NCBI RefSeq assembly: GCF_037076465.1
Contig: NZ_AP028908.1
Location: 1,860,001 to 1,924,000 of the forward strand
DNA length: 64,000 nucleotides
Origin: Pectobacterium araliae
GTDB lineage: Bacteria; Pseudomonadota; Gammaproteobacteria; Enterobacterales; Enterobacteriaceae
Reading direction: 5' to 3'
Position 1 is the first letter of the stretch. Every line of letters begins with the position of its first letter. Below are positions 49,574-59,532 of the stretch, piece after piece. A model generated the notes under the pieces. That model saw nothing but the letters and a program-made list of their open reading frames with translations. It was not told where the DNA came from and did not search any database. Position numbers and translations under genes: made by a program.

Positions 49574-50473
49574 TTATGAGGTAAAGAACGCCATCAATAT
49601 TGGCGCGGCGAGGCTTAATAAAAAACCGTGTACGATAGCCGCGGGTACGATATCGACACCCGCGCCGCGCTGTAAAACGGGCAGGGTGAAATCCATCGAT
49701 GTTGCGCCGCAAAGACCTAATGCACAGGAACGATTGCGCTGCGCCAACGCCGGAATCAGCATAATGGCCAGCAGTTCACGGGTCAGATCGTTGAAAAATG
49801 CGGCGCTGCCGATGACGGGGCCGAGAGCATCGGTCAGTAGAATGCCAGATAGTGAATACCACCCGTAGCCGGATGCCATTGCCAAGCCGGTTTTCAGCGG
49901 TAACCCCAACACCCACGCGGCCAGCAGGCCACCACCGAGTGCGCTGATACCGACGATGAGCGCAATGACCAACCCGCGACGGTTTAACACAATCTGGCGC
50001 AGTGTCATCCCGCTGTTACGCAGTTGAATGCCGACCAGGAATAGCAGAAAAATCAGCGCGTATTCACTGCCTTTGCTGGCGTAGGTGAATCCTGACCATT
50101 GTGTTAATCCCAGTAAAAATCCACCGCAGACGACGCCGCAGAGAGTGAATGATTCAAGAATCATATGCAGGCGAGAAAATGGGGTGGCGTTTTTAAATTT
50201 GCTGTGCCATGCGCTACGTTTTTCCCACAGCCACAGCGCAATGCCGTTTGCTGCGAGAATGCAAAATGCGAAAACGCCCGTGTAGCGAAAGATTAGTAAC
50301 AAATTGCTGCTGAGGTCTTCCAGAAAGGCCAGGCTCATTCCCATCAAAAACAGAATAACGTACACCATCCAACCCAGTAATTGGTTAATCCCCTGTAATG
50401 TTTTTTTGGCACGTAGCGGCACCAGATAGCCAATGATGAGCGGCAATAAAATCATTAATAATCCTGAATACAT
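49574..50473 (-). CDS. lysO: L-lysine exporter LysO
   Basis: This 299-residue inner-membrane protein has about eight helices. It resembles E. coli LysO (YbjE): LFLVGIQLRNSGMTLRQIVLNRRG near 150, GYGWYSLSGILLTDALGPVIGSAAFFND near 205, and LGLCGATSMDFTLPVLQR near 255. The family exports lysine and the toxic analogue thialysine. The start is ATG 50473 (length equal to E. coli); a GTG precedes it directly. An overlapping upstream reading frame with three Lys codons is noted separately. Confidence 0.9.
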   Translation of the reverse strand: MYSGLLMILLPLIIGYLVPLRAKKTLQGINQLLGWMVYVILFLMGMSLAFLEDLSSNLLLIFRYTGVFAFCILAANGIALWLWEKRSAWHSKFKNATPFSRLHMILESFTLCGVVCGGFLLGLTQWSGFTYASKGSEYALIFLLFLVGIQLRNSGMTLRQIVLNRRGLVIALIVGISALGGGLLAAWVLGLPLKTGLAMASGYGWYSLSGILLTDALGPVIGSAAFFNDLTRELLAIMLIPALAQRNRSCALGLCGATSMDFTLPVLQRGAGVDIVPAAIVHGFLLSLAAPILMAFFTS

Positions 50474-50783
50474 CACAGAATCGGTGTCCTTGCGCGAGAA
50501 AAACGGTGTTAACCCGTATGTTAGCGTTACCGGGATTGTTGTCGTCAGACCATGGGGTTTTCTTCTTCATTTCTACCCCGACAAACGGTGGCGCAGAGGA
50601 AATGTAAACCGTGCGTTGGCAGCCGTCGTGAGCGTCATCGGCTACACTTGGCGGGAAGACATACGATAATCTATTAAAATTAAACAAATTATCGGAGTGA
50701 GTAAAGCGTTGTCTGGCAGGATATTCTATACGATGGCTATCTTGGCAGCAGAAAACCGCAGGCAGTCGCTACAGGAGAGAAGG

Positions 50784-52448
50784 ATGCATCTGGAAAGTAT
50801 TGAAATCCTGGGATTTCGGGGAATCAATCGTCTGTCGCTGGTACTGGACGAGAATAATGTGCTGATTGGTGAGAACGCGTGGGGGAAATCCAGCCTGCTG
50901 GATGCCCTTTCGCTGCTGCTGGCTCCCACATTGCCGCTTTATCATTTTGATATGCAGGACTTTCACTTCACGCCGGGGGATGAAAATAGCCGGGAAAAGC
51001 ATCTTCAGGTTATTTTTACCTTTTGCGAGACGGCAGTCGGCCATCATCTATCCCCTCGTTATCGTTCGCTGAGCCCCGTTTGGGTCGAGGGAAATGAATC
51101 GCTATACCGCGTTTTTTATCGGCTGGAAGGGGAAGTGGACGAAAGCCAGTCAGTCTTCACCTGGCGCAGCTTTCTGGACGCTGATGGGCACCCGATACCG
51201 CTGGATGATATTGATGAACTGGCTAGAGAGATCATCCGCCTGCATCCGGTTTTACGACTGCGTGATGCGCGTTTTATGCGGCGTCTGCGTACTGGGACGC
51301 TGGCGGCGACAGTAGATAACAATAATGAAAAACTGGCTCAGCAGTTTGAACAACTGATGCGCGAGTTGGCGCAGAATCCGCAGAAATTAACGGATAAAGA
51401 GCTGCGTCAAGGTTTAGTGGCGATGCGACAGTTGTTGGAGCACTATTTTTCTGAGCAGAATGCGACGGGCAACGACCGCCGCCATCATCGGCATGCGCGA
51501 ACGCACAACGGTAAATCGTGGCGATCGCTGGACAACATCAACCGTCTGATTGCCGACCCCAATAGCCGCAGTCGCCGAATTATCCTGCTGGAATTGTTTT
51601 CTACGCTGTTACAGGCGAAAGGATCGGTGGTGTTGGATCCCCATGCGCGTCCGCTCTTGCTGATTGAAGACCCGGAAACCCGGCTACACCCGATCATGCT
51701 GTCAGTCGCCTGGGGGCTTCTGATGCAACTGCCACTCCAGAAAGTAACGACAACCAATTCAGGGGAGTTACTGTCGCTGGTGCCGATGGAGCAGGTGTGT
51801 CGTTTGGTGCGGGAATCTTCACGCGTTGCGACATACCGCATTGGTCGTCAGGGAATGAGTGCTGAAGACAGCCGACGTATCGCTTTTCACATCCGTCTGA
51901 ATCGACCGGCTTCGCTTTTTGCCCGTTGCTGGCTGCTGGTGGAAGGGGAGACCGAAGTCTGGATGTTGAATGAACTGGCACGCCAGTGTGGTCATCATTT
52001 TGAGGCGGAAGGGGTGAAAGTGATTGAGTTTGCCCAGTCAGGCATCCGGCCATTACTGAGATTCGCACACCGTATGGGGATTGAATGGCATGTGCTGGTC
52101 GATGGCGATGATGCTGGGAAAAAATATGCGGCAACAGCAAGAAGCCTGCTAGCTACGCAGAATGAGAGCGAACGCGATCATCTGACCGTTTTGCCCGCAT
52201 CGGATATGGAGCACTACATGTATCGTGAGGGATTTAGTCAGGTTTATCACCGCATCGCGCAACTGCCGGAGAAAGTACCGCTGTCGATGCATAAAATTAT
52301 CATCAAGGCTATCCATCGTTCATCCAAGCCTGATCTGGCGATTGAAGTCGCGATGGAGGCGGCGGTAATGGGCAGCGATGCAATCCCTCCACTCATCCGT
52401 AGCATGTTCTCTCGTGTGCTGTGGCTGGCGCGCGGACGTGCCGATTAA
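50784..52448 (+). CDS. ybjD: YbjD, OLD-family ATPase/TOPRIM protein
   Basis: This 554-residue protein has an N-terminal SMC/RecF-like ATPase domain (GFRGINRLSLVLDENN; Walker A IGENAWGKSS near residue 27; LLLIEDPETRLHP near 290). Its C-terminal TOPRIM domain (LLVEGETEVWML near 380, VDGDDAGKKY near 430) is characteristic of overcoming-lysogenization-defect nucleases. It follows E. coli YbjD closely. A role in DNA metabolism or defence is a family inference. The start is ATG 50784, with AGGAG 6 nt upstream; the frame is open for 29 more codons. The E. coli neighbours aqpZ, ybjX and macAB are absent. Confidence 0.88.
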   Translation: MHLESIEILGFRGINRLSLVLDENNVLIGENAWGKSSLLDALSLLLAPTLPLYHFDMQDFHFTPGDENSREKHLQVIFTFCETAVGHHLSPRYRSLSPVWVEGNESLYRVFYRLEGEVDESQSVFTWRSFLDADGHPIPLDDIDELAREIIRLHPVLRLRDARFMRRLRTGTLAATVDNNNEKLAQQFEQLMRELAQNPQKLTDKELRQGLVAMRQLLEHYFSEQNATGNDRRHHRHARTHNGKSWRSLDNINRLIADPNSRSRRIILLELFSTLLQAKGSVVLDPHARPLLLIEDPETRLHPIMLSVAWGLLMQLPLQKVTTTNSGELLSLVPMEQVCRLVRESSRVATYRIGRQGMSAEDSRRIAFHIRLNRPASLFARCWLLVEGETEVWMLNELARQCGHHFEAEGVKVIEFAQSGIRPLLRFAHRMGIEWHVLVDGDDAGKKYAATARSLLATQNESERDHLTVLPASDMEHYMYREGFSQVYHRIAQLPEKVPLSMHKIIIKAIHRSSKPDLAIEVAMEAAVMGSDAIPPLIRSMFSRVLWLARGRAD

Positions 52449-52464
52449 TGTTATGAAAAGATAA

Positions 52465-52494
52465 AAATGCCGTTCAGTATAACGAACGGCATTT
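52465..52494. terminator. Bidirectional terminator between ybjD and cspD
   Basis: AAATGCCGTTC and GAACGGCATTT form an 11-bp perfect stem with an 8-nt loop between the convergent genes. Confidence 0.88.
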
Positions 52495-52560
52495 GTCGCA
52501 TTGTATTTTTTACTGTTTAGCGTCGTGTGTTCTGAGTAGAAGTGTAGGGTGTGGAAGGAA

Positions 52561-52782
52561 TCAGGATACGGCCTCGACGATTTGTGGGACGATCAGGCAA
52601 GCATGATTGCCTTTCGGCCCTTGATGTACGTCAAACCTGACAACCTGTCCGGCTTTTAGCGTTCGGTAGCCATCCATCTGAATCGTTGAGTAGTGTGCGA
52701 AGATATCGTCACCGCCCCCTTCTGGACAGATAAAACCAAACCCTTTGGCATTATTGAACCATTTAACAGTACCTGTCTCCAT
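52561..52782 (-). CDS. cspD: Cold-shock-like protein CspD
   Basis: This 73-residue single-domain OB-fold protein has nucleic-acid-binding motifs GFGFI (RNP1, near residue 15) and DIFAHY (RNP2-like, near 27). E. coli CspD is a stationary-phase inhibitor of DNA replication rather than a cold-inducible protein. As in E. coli it is divergent from clpS, here with a longer 548-bp gap. The C-terminal extension typical of CspD is short ([10 protein letters not shown]). Confidence 0.92.
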   Translation of the reverse strand: METGTVKWFNNAKGFGFICPEGGGDDIFAHYSTIQMDGYRTLKAGQVVRFDVHQGPKGNHACLIVPQIVEAVS

Positions 52783-53130
52783 GCATTGACATCCTTCGCA
52801 AGAGTATTCTTTTTCAGTAAGGTGTGGTTATTTGGTTACTACGAATACGAATTGATTAAAACCCCATCAATTCATCCGTACACTTTAGTGAAATCGATCC
52901 CGGCGTCAAGCGATCCACCGTGCGGCGAGGAGGGCAGTTTGTCAAAGTTTGATGCAGATAACGCTATTGATTAATCCACGATCGCGTGGTGTCATCAAGA
53001 TATAGGTTACAGGCCTTGAATTTTGCTTTCCGGGAACCATTTAATCCCTCAGGTGGTAAAATAAAAAGCAGACGTGCTACTGTAAATGTAGAGATACCCG
53101 TAATGCTGATCGTTTAAGGATCGAGATACT

Positions 53131-53185
53131 GGGGGCTACCACGGTGCGAGGCATCCCTGCGGGAACCTCATCACCGTGTTTCCCC
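53131..53185. repeat. Nested stem-loop element between cspD and clpS
   Basis: Four nested complementary blocks surround a short loop: GGGG with CCCC, CACGGTG with CACCGTG, GAGG with CCTC, and an inner CCC-TGC-GGG. The core spans 53140-53178. This suggests a conserved intergenic repeat or a structured RNA rather than a simple terminator. Confidence 0.6.
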
Positions 53186-53216
53186 CTCAATCCATACTTA
53201 AGTCGCCAGCATTAAG

Positions 53217-53253
53217 AGATACCCGTCATCTTTCAAGTCGCAGGTGCTCATTT
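53217..53253. repeat. Partial intergenic repeat (ATACCCGTCAT...TTCAAGT type)
   Basis: ATACCCGTCAT followed by CTTTCAAGTCGCAGG matches a dispersed intergenic repeat that I recall from Pectobacterium, Yersinia and Serratia genomes. A second ATACCCGT at about 53095 lies before the stem-loop. Identity with that family is from memory. Confidence 0.5.
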
Positions 53254-53330
53254 CCTGCTTCTCGGATTTATTGGGAATAAACAGACCAATATCGTGAGTC
53301 GCGATATTCGTTACATGATGTGGATAGAGA

Positions 53331-53651
53331 ATGGGAAACAACAGCACGTGGTCACAATCTGAGAACCTGACCGCTGATAAACAGAAAGAAAAATTGCAGC
53401 CGCCATCCATGTATAACGTGGTGTTGAATAACGATGATTACACCCCGATGGAATTTGTTATTGACGTTCTGCAAAAGTTCTTTTCTTATGATATTGAACG
53501 TGCCACACAGCTTATGTTAACAGTGCATTATCAGGGTAAAGCAATTTGTGGCGTATTCAGCGCTGAAGTGGCTGAGACCAAGGTCGTACAAGTCAATCGT
53601 TATGCCAGAGAAAACGAGCACCCGCTGCTCTGTACGCTGGAAAAAGCCTGA
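53331..53651 (+). CDS. clpS: ATP-dependent Clp protease adaptor ClpS
   Basis: This 106-residue adaptor delivers N-end-rule substrates (N-terminal Leu, Phe, Tyr, Trp) to ClpA. Motifs include [20 protein letters not shown] (the N-degron pocket Asn/Asp and Met) near residues 28-47 and [15 protein letters not shown] near 62. The flexible N-terminal tail reaches ClpA. It lies 29 bp upstream of clpA. The substrate-generating enzyme Aat is encoded nearby, at 57054-57758. Confidence 0.95.
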   Translation: MGNNSTWSQSENLTADKQKEKLQPPSMYNVVLNNDDYTPMEFVIDVLQKFFSYDIERATQLMLTVHYQGKAICGVFSAEVAETKVVQVNRYARENEHPLLCTLEKA

Positions 53652-53680
53652 AGTCAGGCGATTTATTGGGAGAGGTGCCT

Positions 53681-55954
53681 ATGCTCAATCAAGAACTGGA
53701 ACTCAGTCTCAACATGGCTTTCGCCAGAGCGCGTGAGCACCGACACGAGTTTATGACCGTGGAGCACCTGTTGCTGGCTCTGCTCAGTAATCCGGCCGCG
53801 CGTGAAGCGTTGGAGGCCTGTACGGTAGATTTAGCCGCACTGCGCCAGGAACTGGAAGCCTTCATTGAACAGACCACACCAACATTACCGCAGAGTGACG
53901 ATGGGCGTGAAACTCAGCCGACGCTCAGCTTCCAGCGCGTATTGCAACGCGCCGTCTTTCATGTGCAGTCTTCTGGCCGCAGTGAGGTTTCTGGTGCTAA
54001 TGTTCTGGTCGCCATTTTTAGCGAACAGGAATCTCAGGCTGCCTACCTGCTGCGCAAGCATGACGTTAGCCGCCTGGATATTGTGAACTTTATTTCTCAC
54101 GGTACGCGTAAAGAAGAAACCGATCAGGCGCCAAACCCTGAAAGTCCCGTCAATGAAGAACAGGCAGGAGGGGAAGACCGTATGGAAAACTTCACCACCA
54201 ATCTGAATCAACTGGCTCGCGTTGGCGGTATCGATCCGCTCATTGGCAGGGATAAAGAACTGGAGCGCACGATTCAGGTATTATGCCGCCGTCGTAAAAA
54301 TAACCCGCTGTTAGTCGGCGAATCCGGCGTGGGGAAAACGGCGATTGCTGAAGGGTTAGCCTGGCGTATTGTGCAGGGTGATGTACCGGAAGTGATGGCA
54401 GAGTGCACCCTGTATTCACTGGACATTGGTGCGTTGTTGGCAGGCACTAAATACCGTGGTGACTTTGAAAAACGCTTCAAGGCACTGTTGAAGCAGTTGG
54501 AGCAGGATAAGAACAGCATTCTGTTTATTGATGAAATCCACACGATTATCGGTGCGGGTGCTGCGTCCGGTGGTCAGGTTGATGCCGCTAATCTGATTAA
54601 GCCGCTGCTTTCCAGCGGTAGGATTCGCGTCATCGGTTCCACTACTTATCAGGAGTTCAGCAATATCTTTGAAAAGGATCGGGCGCTGGCGCGTCGTTTC
54701 CAAAAAATTGATATCACTGAACCCAGCGTGGAAGAAACCATACAAATCATCAATGGCCTGAAGCCGAAGTATGAAGCTCACCATGATGTTCGCTATACCT
54801 CAAAAGCCGTTCGTGCTGCGGTAGAACTGGCGGTGAAATATATCAATGACCGCCATTTGCCGGATAAAGCCATCGATGTGATTGATGAAGCTGGCGCGCG
54901 CAGCCGTCTGATGCCGGCAAGCAAACGTAAGAAAACGGTCAACGTGAGTGATATCGAATCCGTTGTCGCCCGTATCGCCCGCATTCCAGAAAAAACGGTT
55001 TCTGCCAGCGATCGTGATGTGCTGAAAAACCTCAGCGACCGCCTGAAAATGCTGGTGTTTGGGCAGGATAAAGCGATTGAAGCGCTGTCTGAATCTATCA
55101 AGATGAGTCGTGCAGGGCTGGGCCAGGAGCGTAAGCCGGTCGGTTCCTTCCTGTTCGCTGGCCCTACTGGTGTCGGTAAGACGGAAGTGACGCTGCAATT
55201 GGCGAAGGCGCTGGATATCGAGCTACTGCGCTTTGATATGTCCGAATACATGGAGCGCCATACGGTCAGCCGCTTGATTGGTGCGCCTCCAGGCTATGTC
55301 GGCTACGATCAGGGCGGTTTGCTGACGGATGCGGTAATCAAACATCCTCATGCGGTGCTGTTGTTGGATGAAATCGAAAAAGCGCATCCTGACGTCTTTA
55401 ACCTGCTGCTACAGGTGATGGATAACGGTACGCTGACGGACAATAATGGTCGTAAAGCGGATTTCCGTAATGTCATTGTTGTTATGACCACCAACGCGGG
55501 CGTGCGGGAAACACAGCGTAAATCCATCGGCATCATCCATCAGGACAACAGTACTGACGCGATGGAAGAAATTAAGAAGGTGTTTACGCCGGAGTTCCGT
55601 AACCGTCTGGACGGCATTATCTGGTTCAACCATCTGTCGACCGATGTCATTCAGCAGGTTGTCGATAAGTTTATCGTAGAACTTCAGGCGCAGCTGGATG
55701 CGAAAGGCGTGTCGCTGGAAGTGAGCGATGAAGCGCGCGACTGGCTGGCAGAGAAAGGCTATGACAAAGCAATGGGTGCCCGACCAATGGCACGCGTGAT
55801 GCAGGAAAGCCTCAAGAAACCGCTGGCCAACGAGCTGCTGTTTGGTTCGCTGGTGGACGGGGGCTCTGTGACGGTGGAACTGGATAAAGAAACGCAACAG
55901 CTGACGTATGGCTTCGTGAGTGCGCAGAAGCGAAAAGCGGAAAGCGTTAATTAA
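53681..55954 (+). CDS. clpA: ATP-dependent Clp protease ATPase subunit ClpA
   Basis: This 757-residue AAA+ unfoldase feeds proteins to ClpP. The N-domain (1-145) binds ClpS. AAA module 1 has Walker A GESGVGKTAIAEG near 214; module 2 has GPTGVGKTEVTLQ near 495. The ClpP-docking loop reads IGI (SIGIIHQDN near 617) where E. coli has IGL. I start at ATG 53681, preceded by GAGAGG; five upstream in-frame codons are excluded. A terminator follows at 55977-55996. Confidence 0.95.
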   Translation: MLNQELELSLNMAFARAREHRHEFMTVEHLLLALLSNPAAREALEACTVDLAALRQELEAFIEQTTPTLPQSDDGRETQPTLSFQRVLQRAVFHVQSSGRSEVSGANVLVAIFSEQESQAAYLLRKHDVSRLDIVNFISHGTRKEETDQAPNPESPVNEEQAGGEDRMENFTTNLNQLARVGGIDPLIGRDKELERTIQVLCRRRKNNPLLVGESGVGKTAIAEGLAWRIVQGDVPEVMAECTLYSLDIGALLAGTKYRGDFEKRFKALLKQLEQDKNSILFIDEIHTIIGAGAASGGQVDAANLIKPLLSSGRIRVIGSTTYQEFSNIFEKDRALARRFQKIDITEPSVEETIQIINGLKPKYEAHHDVRYTSKAVRAAVELAVKYINDRHLPDKAIDVIDEAGARSRLMPASKRKKTVNVSDIESVVARIARIPEKTVSASDRDVLKNLSDRLKMLVFGQDKAIEALSESIKMSRAGLGQERKPVGSFLFAGPTGVGKTEVTLQLAKALDIELLRFDMSEYMERHTVSRLIGAPPGYVGYDQGGLLTDAVIKHPHAVLLLDEIEKAHPDVFNLLLQVMDNGTLTDNNGRKADFRNVIVVMTTNAGVRETQRKSIGIIHQDNSTDAMEEIKKVFTPEFRNRLDGIIWFNHLSTDVIQQVVDKFIVELQAQLDAKGVSLEVSDEARDWLAEKGYDKAMGARPMARVMQESLKKPLANELLFGSLVDGGSVTVELDKETQQLTYGFVSAQKRKAESVN

Positions 55955-55976
55955 TCAATACTGCGTGTTACCTAAG

Positions 55977-55996
55977 AGGGATGCTGATGCATCCCT
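55977..55996 (+). terminator. Intrinsic terminator of clpA
   Basis: AGGGATG and CATCCCT with a 6-nt loop, followed by a T run. Confidence 0.88.
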
Positions 55997-56079
55997 TTTT
56001 TATTGGTGCGCCGACTACAATTGATATCTATTGTTATAGGACACCGAGAGCAATGAACCCAGCAACAGGTCGCCTCCGG

Positions 56080-56460
56080 CTAGGAAATGTTGCTTGTATC
56101 CGTCGCGCAGACTCTCAATCGATGCCCATCAGGATCTATGGCAACAAAGGTATAACCGAACTCAAGATTTATTGGTTCGAGTGCAAACTTTACGCCTAAT
56201 TCTTTCCATTCCTGATATATCGTGTCTACATCATTTGGGGTGACATCGGACAGGCAAATTTCAAACCCACCAAATTGGGCTTGAGGTTTTGGATCAATTC
56301 CTGATTTAGACTGAATGCCTAAAATAAACTCGGGGGAGAGGGGAAAAACAGAAAATTCTTCATAGGTTTCTAACGGTTCTGATTTTAATATTTTTTTATA
56401 AAATTCAGTGCTTAATGAAACATCTTCAACATAAATGATTAAGCTATTTGGTTTAAACAT
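56080..56460 (-). CDS. VOC-family (glyoxalase/bleomycin-resistance-like) protein
   Basis: This 126-residue protein has the paired beta-alpha-beta-beta-beta modules of the vicinal-oxygen-chelate superfamily: an N-terminal LIIYVEDVSLSTEFYKKIL and a C-terminal YTFVAIDPDGHRLRVCA with the metal-ligand-like Asp/His region. The reaction cannot be told. The DNA is markedly AT-rich compared with clpA and infA. It stands where E. coli carries the serW tRNA gene, so it is probably acquired. Confidence 0.7.
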   Translation of the reverse strand: MFKPNSLIIYVEDVSLSTEFYKKILKSEPLETYEEFSVFPLSPEFILGIQSKSGIDPKPQAQFGGFEICLSDVTPNDVDTIYQEWKELGVKFALEPINLEFGYTFVAIDPDGHRLRVCATDTSNIS

Positions 56461-56640
56461 GTCACGTCCTTATATGAGCATTTCATCAATCGTATCTTTA
56501 ATTTATATCCACACTAACTATACGCCGATTATCTTTGAAAAAGAGATGATTTTATTTGGCGCGATCGTTTAATCAGGATTGAAAGGCGATGGGCAAGATG
56601 ACGTTAGAGTGAGGGCAGGGGCGGAAAGTATCCAAAAAAC

Positions 56641-56667
56641 AAAAGCCCTTGCCATGAAGGAAAGGGC
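56641..56667 (-). terminator. Intrinsic terminator of infA
   Basis: AGCCCTT and AAGGGCT with an 11-nt loop, followed on the minus strand by TTTGTTTTTT. It lies about 55 nt past infA. Confidence 0.85.
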
Positions 56668-56721
56668 TGGAGAAGGAGTCACATCCTCATTTATCGCTGT
56701 TATCAGCGATGAGCGAACCGG

Positions 56722-56958
<237 letters not shown>

Positions 56959-57053
56959 CTACCTTTATTTTTTAACCGCAAGATAATGCCGAAAAACCGA
57001 CATTATGTAAAGAAGCGTTCACGTTTGGCGCGTTATTTACCCGTTTTCTTTTA

Positions 57054-57758
57054 TCACCACGCCGGTTCTGCAAGCTGTTGTGGTAACCAACAATTCTCAT
57101 CGACAGCGATATCCTGCCACTGGGACAGCTGCTGTAGAAAGCGATCTCGGGGAATTTCACACACGCCCAGTGAGGCGGTGTGGGAATTTAACACCTGACA
57201 GTCAATCAACTGACCGCCATGGCGAATAAAATGCTGCTGAAACACTAACAGTGCGTATTTTGAGGCGTTATCCGTGCGGCTAAACATTGATTCGCCGCAA
57301 AATAATCGCCCTTGTTCAATACCGTATAACCCACCAATCAGTGCGCCATTATGCCACACTTCGACGGAATGTGCTTTCCCTACCTGATGAAGCTGGCGAT
57401 AAGCCGAAATGATATCCGGCGTAATCCAGGTGCCATCGTGGTGTTCGTGTGCACAAGCGTGAATGACATCATCAAATGCCTGATTGAGCGTGGCGATAAA
57501 AGTGTGGCGCTTCAGAAATTTTTTCATGCTGCGGCTGAGGTGAAACTCGCCGGGAAACAGAACCGCACGCGGATTCGGAGACCACCATAAGATCGGTTCA
57601 CCGGGGGAGAACCAGGGAAAAATTCCCTGGCGGTAGGCCGCTTTTAGCCGGGGAACAGAGAGATCGCCGCCAACGGCCAGCAGGCCATTGGGGTCATCCA
57701 GCGCATGGTTCGGATCAGGAAACTGAAGCGAGTGAGACGATAGCTGATAGAGGTGCAT
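57054..57758 (-). CDS. aat: Leucyl/phenylalanyl-tRNA-protein transferase
   Basis: This 234-residue enzyme transfers Leu or Phe from tRNA to proteins with N-terminal Lys or Arg, creating degrons read by ClpS-ClpA. Family blocks are present: [45 protein letters not shown] near 50, [19 protein letters not shown] near 150, and [14 protein letters not shown] near 190. I start at ATG 57758; an in-frame TTG lies three codons upstream. It is 34 bp after cydC on the same strand. Confidence 0.94.
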   Translation of the reverse strand: MHLYQLSSHSLQFPDPNHALDDPNGLLAVGGDLSVPRLKAAYRQGIFPWFSPGEPILWWSPNPRAVLFPGEFHLSRSMKKFLKRHTFIATLNQAFDDVIHACAHEHHDGTWITPDIISAYRQLHQVGKAHSVEVWHNGALIGGLYGIEQGRLFCGESMFSRTDNASKYALLVFQQHFIRHGGQLIDCQVLNSHTASLGVCEIPRDRFLQQLSQWQDIAVDENCWLPQQLAEPAW

Positions 57759-57792
57759 GTTTTTCAAACGTTGTATTGCAACGACGTTTGCC

Positions 57793-59532
57793 TTAAACGT
57801 GTTGGCGAAATTGCCAATAACGACCTTGTTGTGCCATCAAAGCCTGATGGCTGCCCTGTTCGATTACGTTACCATCGTCCAGAATACAGATGCGATCCAT
57901 TGATTCTAAACCGTATAACCGGTGGGTGATGACGATCAGCGTCTTATTGGCACAGTGCTGGCGGAGCAGTTGCAGAATACGCTTTTCGGTTTCTGCATCC
58001 AACCCTTCAGTAGGTTCATCCAATAGAACGAGCGGTGCGTCGTGCAATAAGGCACGTGCCAACGCGATACGCCGCTGTTCGCCACCGGAAAGCTGACGAC
58101 CGCCTTCTCCCAGCCAGGCATTCAGCCCCTCGTTTTCTAGCAGTTTTTCTAACCCAACCTGCTGTAATATCTCGGCCAGTTTTTCATCTCGTGCAGCCGG
58201 TGCTGCCAGTAACAGGTTATCACGCAGCGTGGCGCTGAAAATATGTACGCGCTGTGGTACGACACTCATCATGGCGCGGAGATCGTCTTCCCGCCAATTG
58301 GCTAGCGGGTGTTCATTGAGCGTAATCTCCCCGTATTCACAATTCCATGCGCGAGTCAGCAATTGTAATAGCGTCGATTTTCCGCATCCGGTGCGCCCAA
58401 GCCATGCCAGGTGTTCGCCCGGTTGAATCGAGAGCGTGATGTTTTGCAACACGGGCTGTGGCTGACCGGGATAAGTGAAACCGACATGTGAGAGTTCGAG
58501 TGAGGCTGTGCTCGATGTCTCTGGTCCATGTTCAGGGAACGTAACGTCAATGGGCTGGTGAATAATTTGATCGACCCTGGCGGCGGAAGCAATCACTTGT
58601 CCCATATGCTGGAAGGCCACCGTGACGGGAGCCAGCGCTTCGAAGGCGGCAAGCGACGCAAACACGAACAGGGCGATCAACGCACCGGGCTGTGGGTTAC
58701 CGCCAACGCCATCGGCTGCCAGCCACAGAATCAGCGTAACAGTCAGCCCGCTGCATAAAATCATCACCGCCTGAGACAAACCAGTAAGATTGGCTTGCTG
58801 ATGTTGGCGACGTAGCCAGTTAATTTCCACCAGTGCCAGCTGTTGTCGGACGCGGTCGAGTGCGCCAAAAACGGTTAACTCCGCCTGACCTTGCAGCCAG
58901 GTGGTTAGCTGAAGGCGGTATTGTGCCCGTAGTGCGGTTAAATCCTGCCCGATGCCGTTACCTGCGCGATAAAACAGAACAGGCAGACAGAGCAAGAGCA
59001 CCAGCATGATAGCGCCAAGCGTCAGAGCCAATGTGACATCAATGAAGCTCAGACCGTAACAGACGATGAGAATGACGACAAAGGCGCTGACAATAGGCGA
59101 AATAACGCGAAGGTAGAGGTGGTCAAGTGTATCCACATCTGCCACGAGCCGGTTTAGCAGTTCAGCTTGACGAAACTGTGCCAGCCCGCCGGGAGAGAGC
59201 GGCAGAATACGAGAAAAGGTGAAAACGCGCAGACGCAGCAGAACACGAAATGTTGCATCGTGGCTGACGACTCTTTCGCCATAACGTCCAGCGGTACGCG
59301 CGATAGCGGCGCCCCGCACGCCTGCGGCAGGCAGCATATAATTAAAGGTGAGTAGCCCGACAATCCCTGCCAGTGCGGCTCCAGCGAGAAACCAGCCGGA
59401 TAGGGCGAGTAAGCCGATGCTGGCCAGCAATGTGGCGATTGCCAGCACGACACCCAGACTTAAGCGCCAAATGTGTTGACGATAAAGTGCCAGAAAGGGT
59501 TTTAATACTCGCATCGTTTTTATCTGAGCCAT
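57793..59532 (-). CDS. cydC: Glutathione/cysteine ABC exporter subunit CydC
   Basis: This 579-residue half-transporter is a fused six-helix membrane domain plus ATPase. CydDC exports glutathione and cysteine to the periplasm and is needed for cytochrome bd assembly. Walker A is [10 protein letters not shown] near residue 370, signature [14 protein letters not shown] near 477, and Walker [13 protein letters not shown]. The start ATG overlaps the cydD stop by one base (TAATG); a second ATG six codons later is the alternative. The frame extends 36 codons upstream inside cydD and is not used. Confidence 0.93.
   Translation of the reverse strand: MAQIKTMRVLKPFLALYRQHIWRLSLGVVLAIATLLASIGLLALSGWFLAGAALAGIVGLLTFNYMLPAAGVRGAAIARTAGRYGERVVSHDATFRVLLRLRVFTFSRILPLSPGGLAQFRQAELLNRLVADVDTLDHLYLRVISPIVSAFVVILIVCYGLSFIDVTLALTLGAIMLVLLLCLPVLFYRAGNGIGQDLTALRAQYRLQLTTWLQGQAELTVFGALDRVRQQLALVEINWLRRQHQQANLTGLSQAVMILCSGLTVTLILWLAADGVGGNPQPGALIALFVFASLAAFEALAPVTVAFQHMGQVIASAARVDQIIHQPIDVTFPEHGPETSSTASLELSHVGFTYPGQPQPVLQNITLSIQPGEHLAWLGRTGCGKSTLLQLLTRAWNCEYGEITLNEHPLANWREDDLRAMMSVVPQRVHIFSATLRDNLLLAAPAARDEKLAEILQQVGLEKLLENEGLNAWLGEGGRQLSGGEQRRIALARALLHDAPLVLLDEPTEGLDAETEKRILQLLRQHCANKTLIVITHRLYGLESMDRICILDDGNVIEQGSHQALMAQQGRYWQFRQHV

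Larger units (their letters stand above)
52783..53330. other. cspD-clpS divergent intergenic region
   Basis: Its 548 bp should contain the cspD and clpS promoters. It also holds a nested stem-loop at 53131-53185 and a repeat-like segment at 53217-53253. No gene is convincing. Confidence 0.6.

Noticed and set aside
50474..50696. Lysine riboswitch upstream of lysO
   Set aside because: The gap is long enough, but none of the conserved lysine-riboswitch core could be recognised.
55997..56721. tRNA-Ser gene expected from E. coli synteny between clpA and infA
   Set aside because: No cloverleaf or serine tRNA sequence is visible in this interval on either strand.
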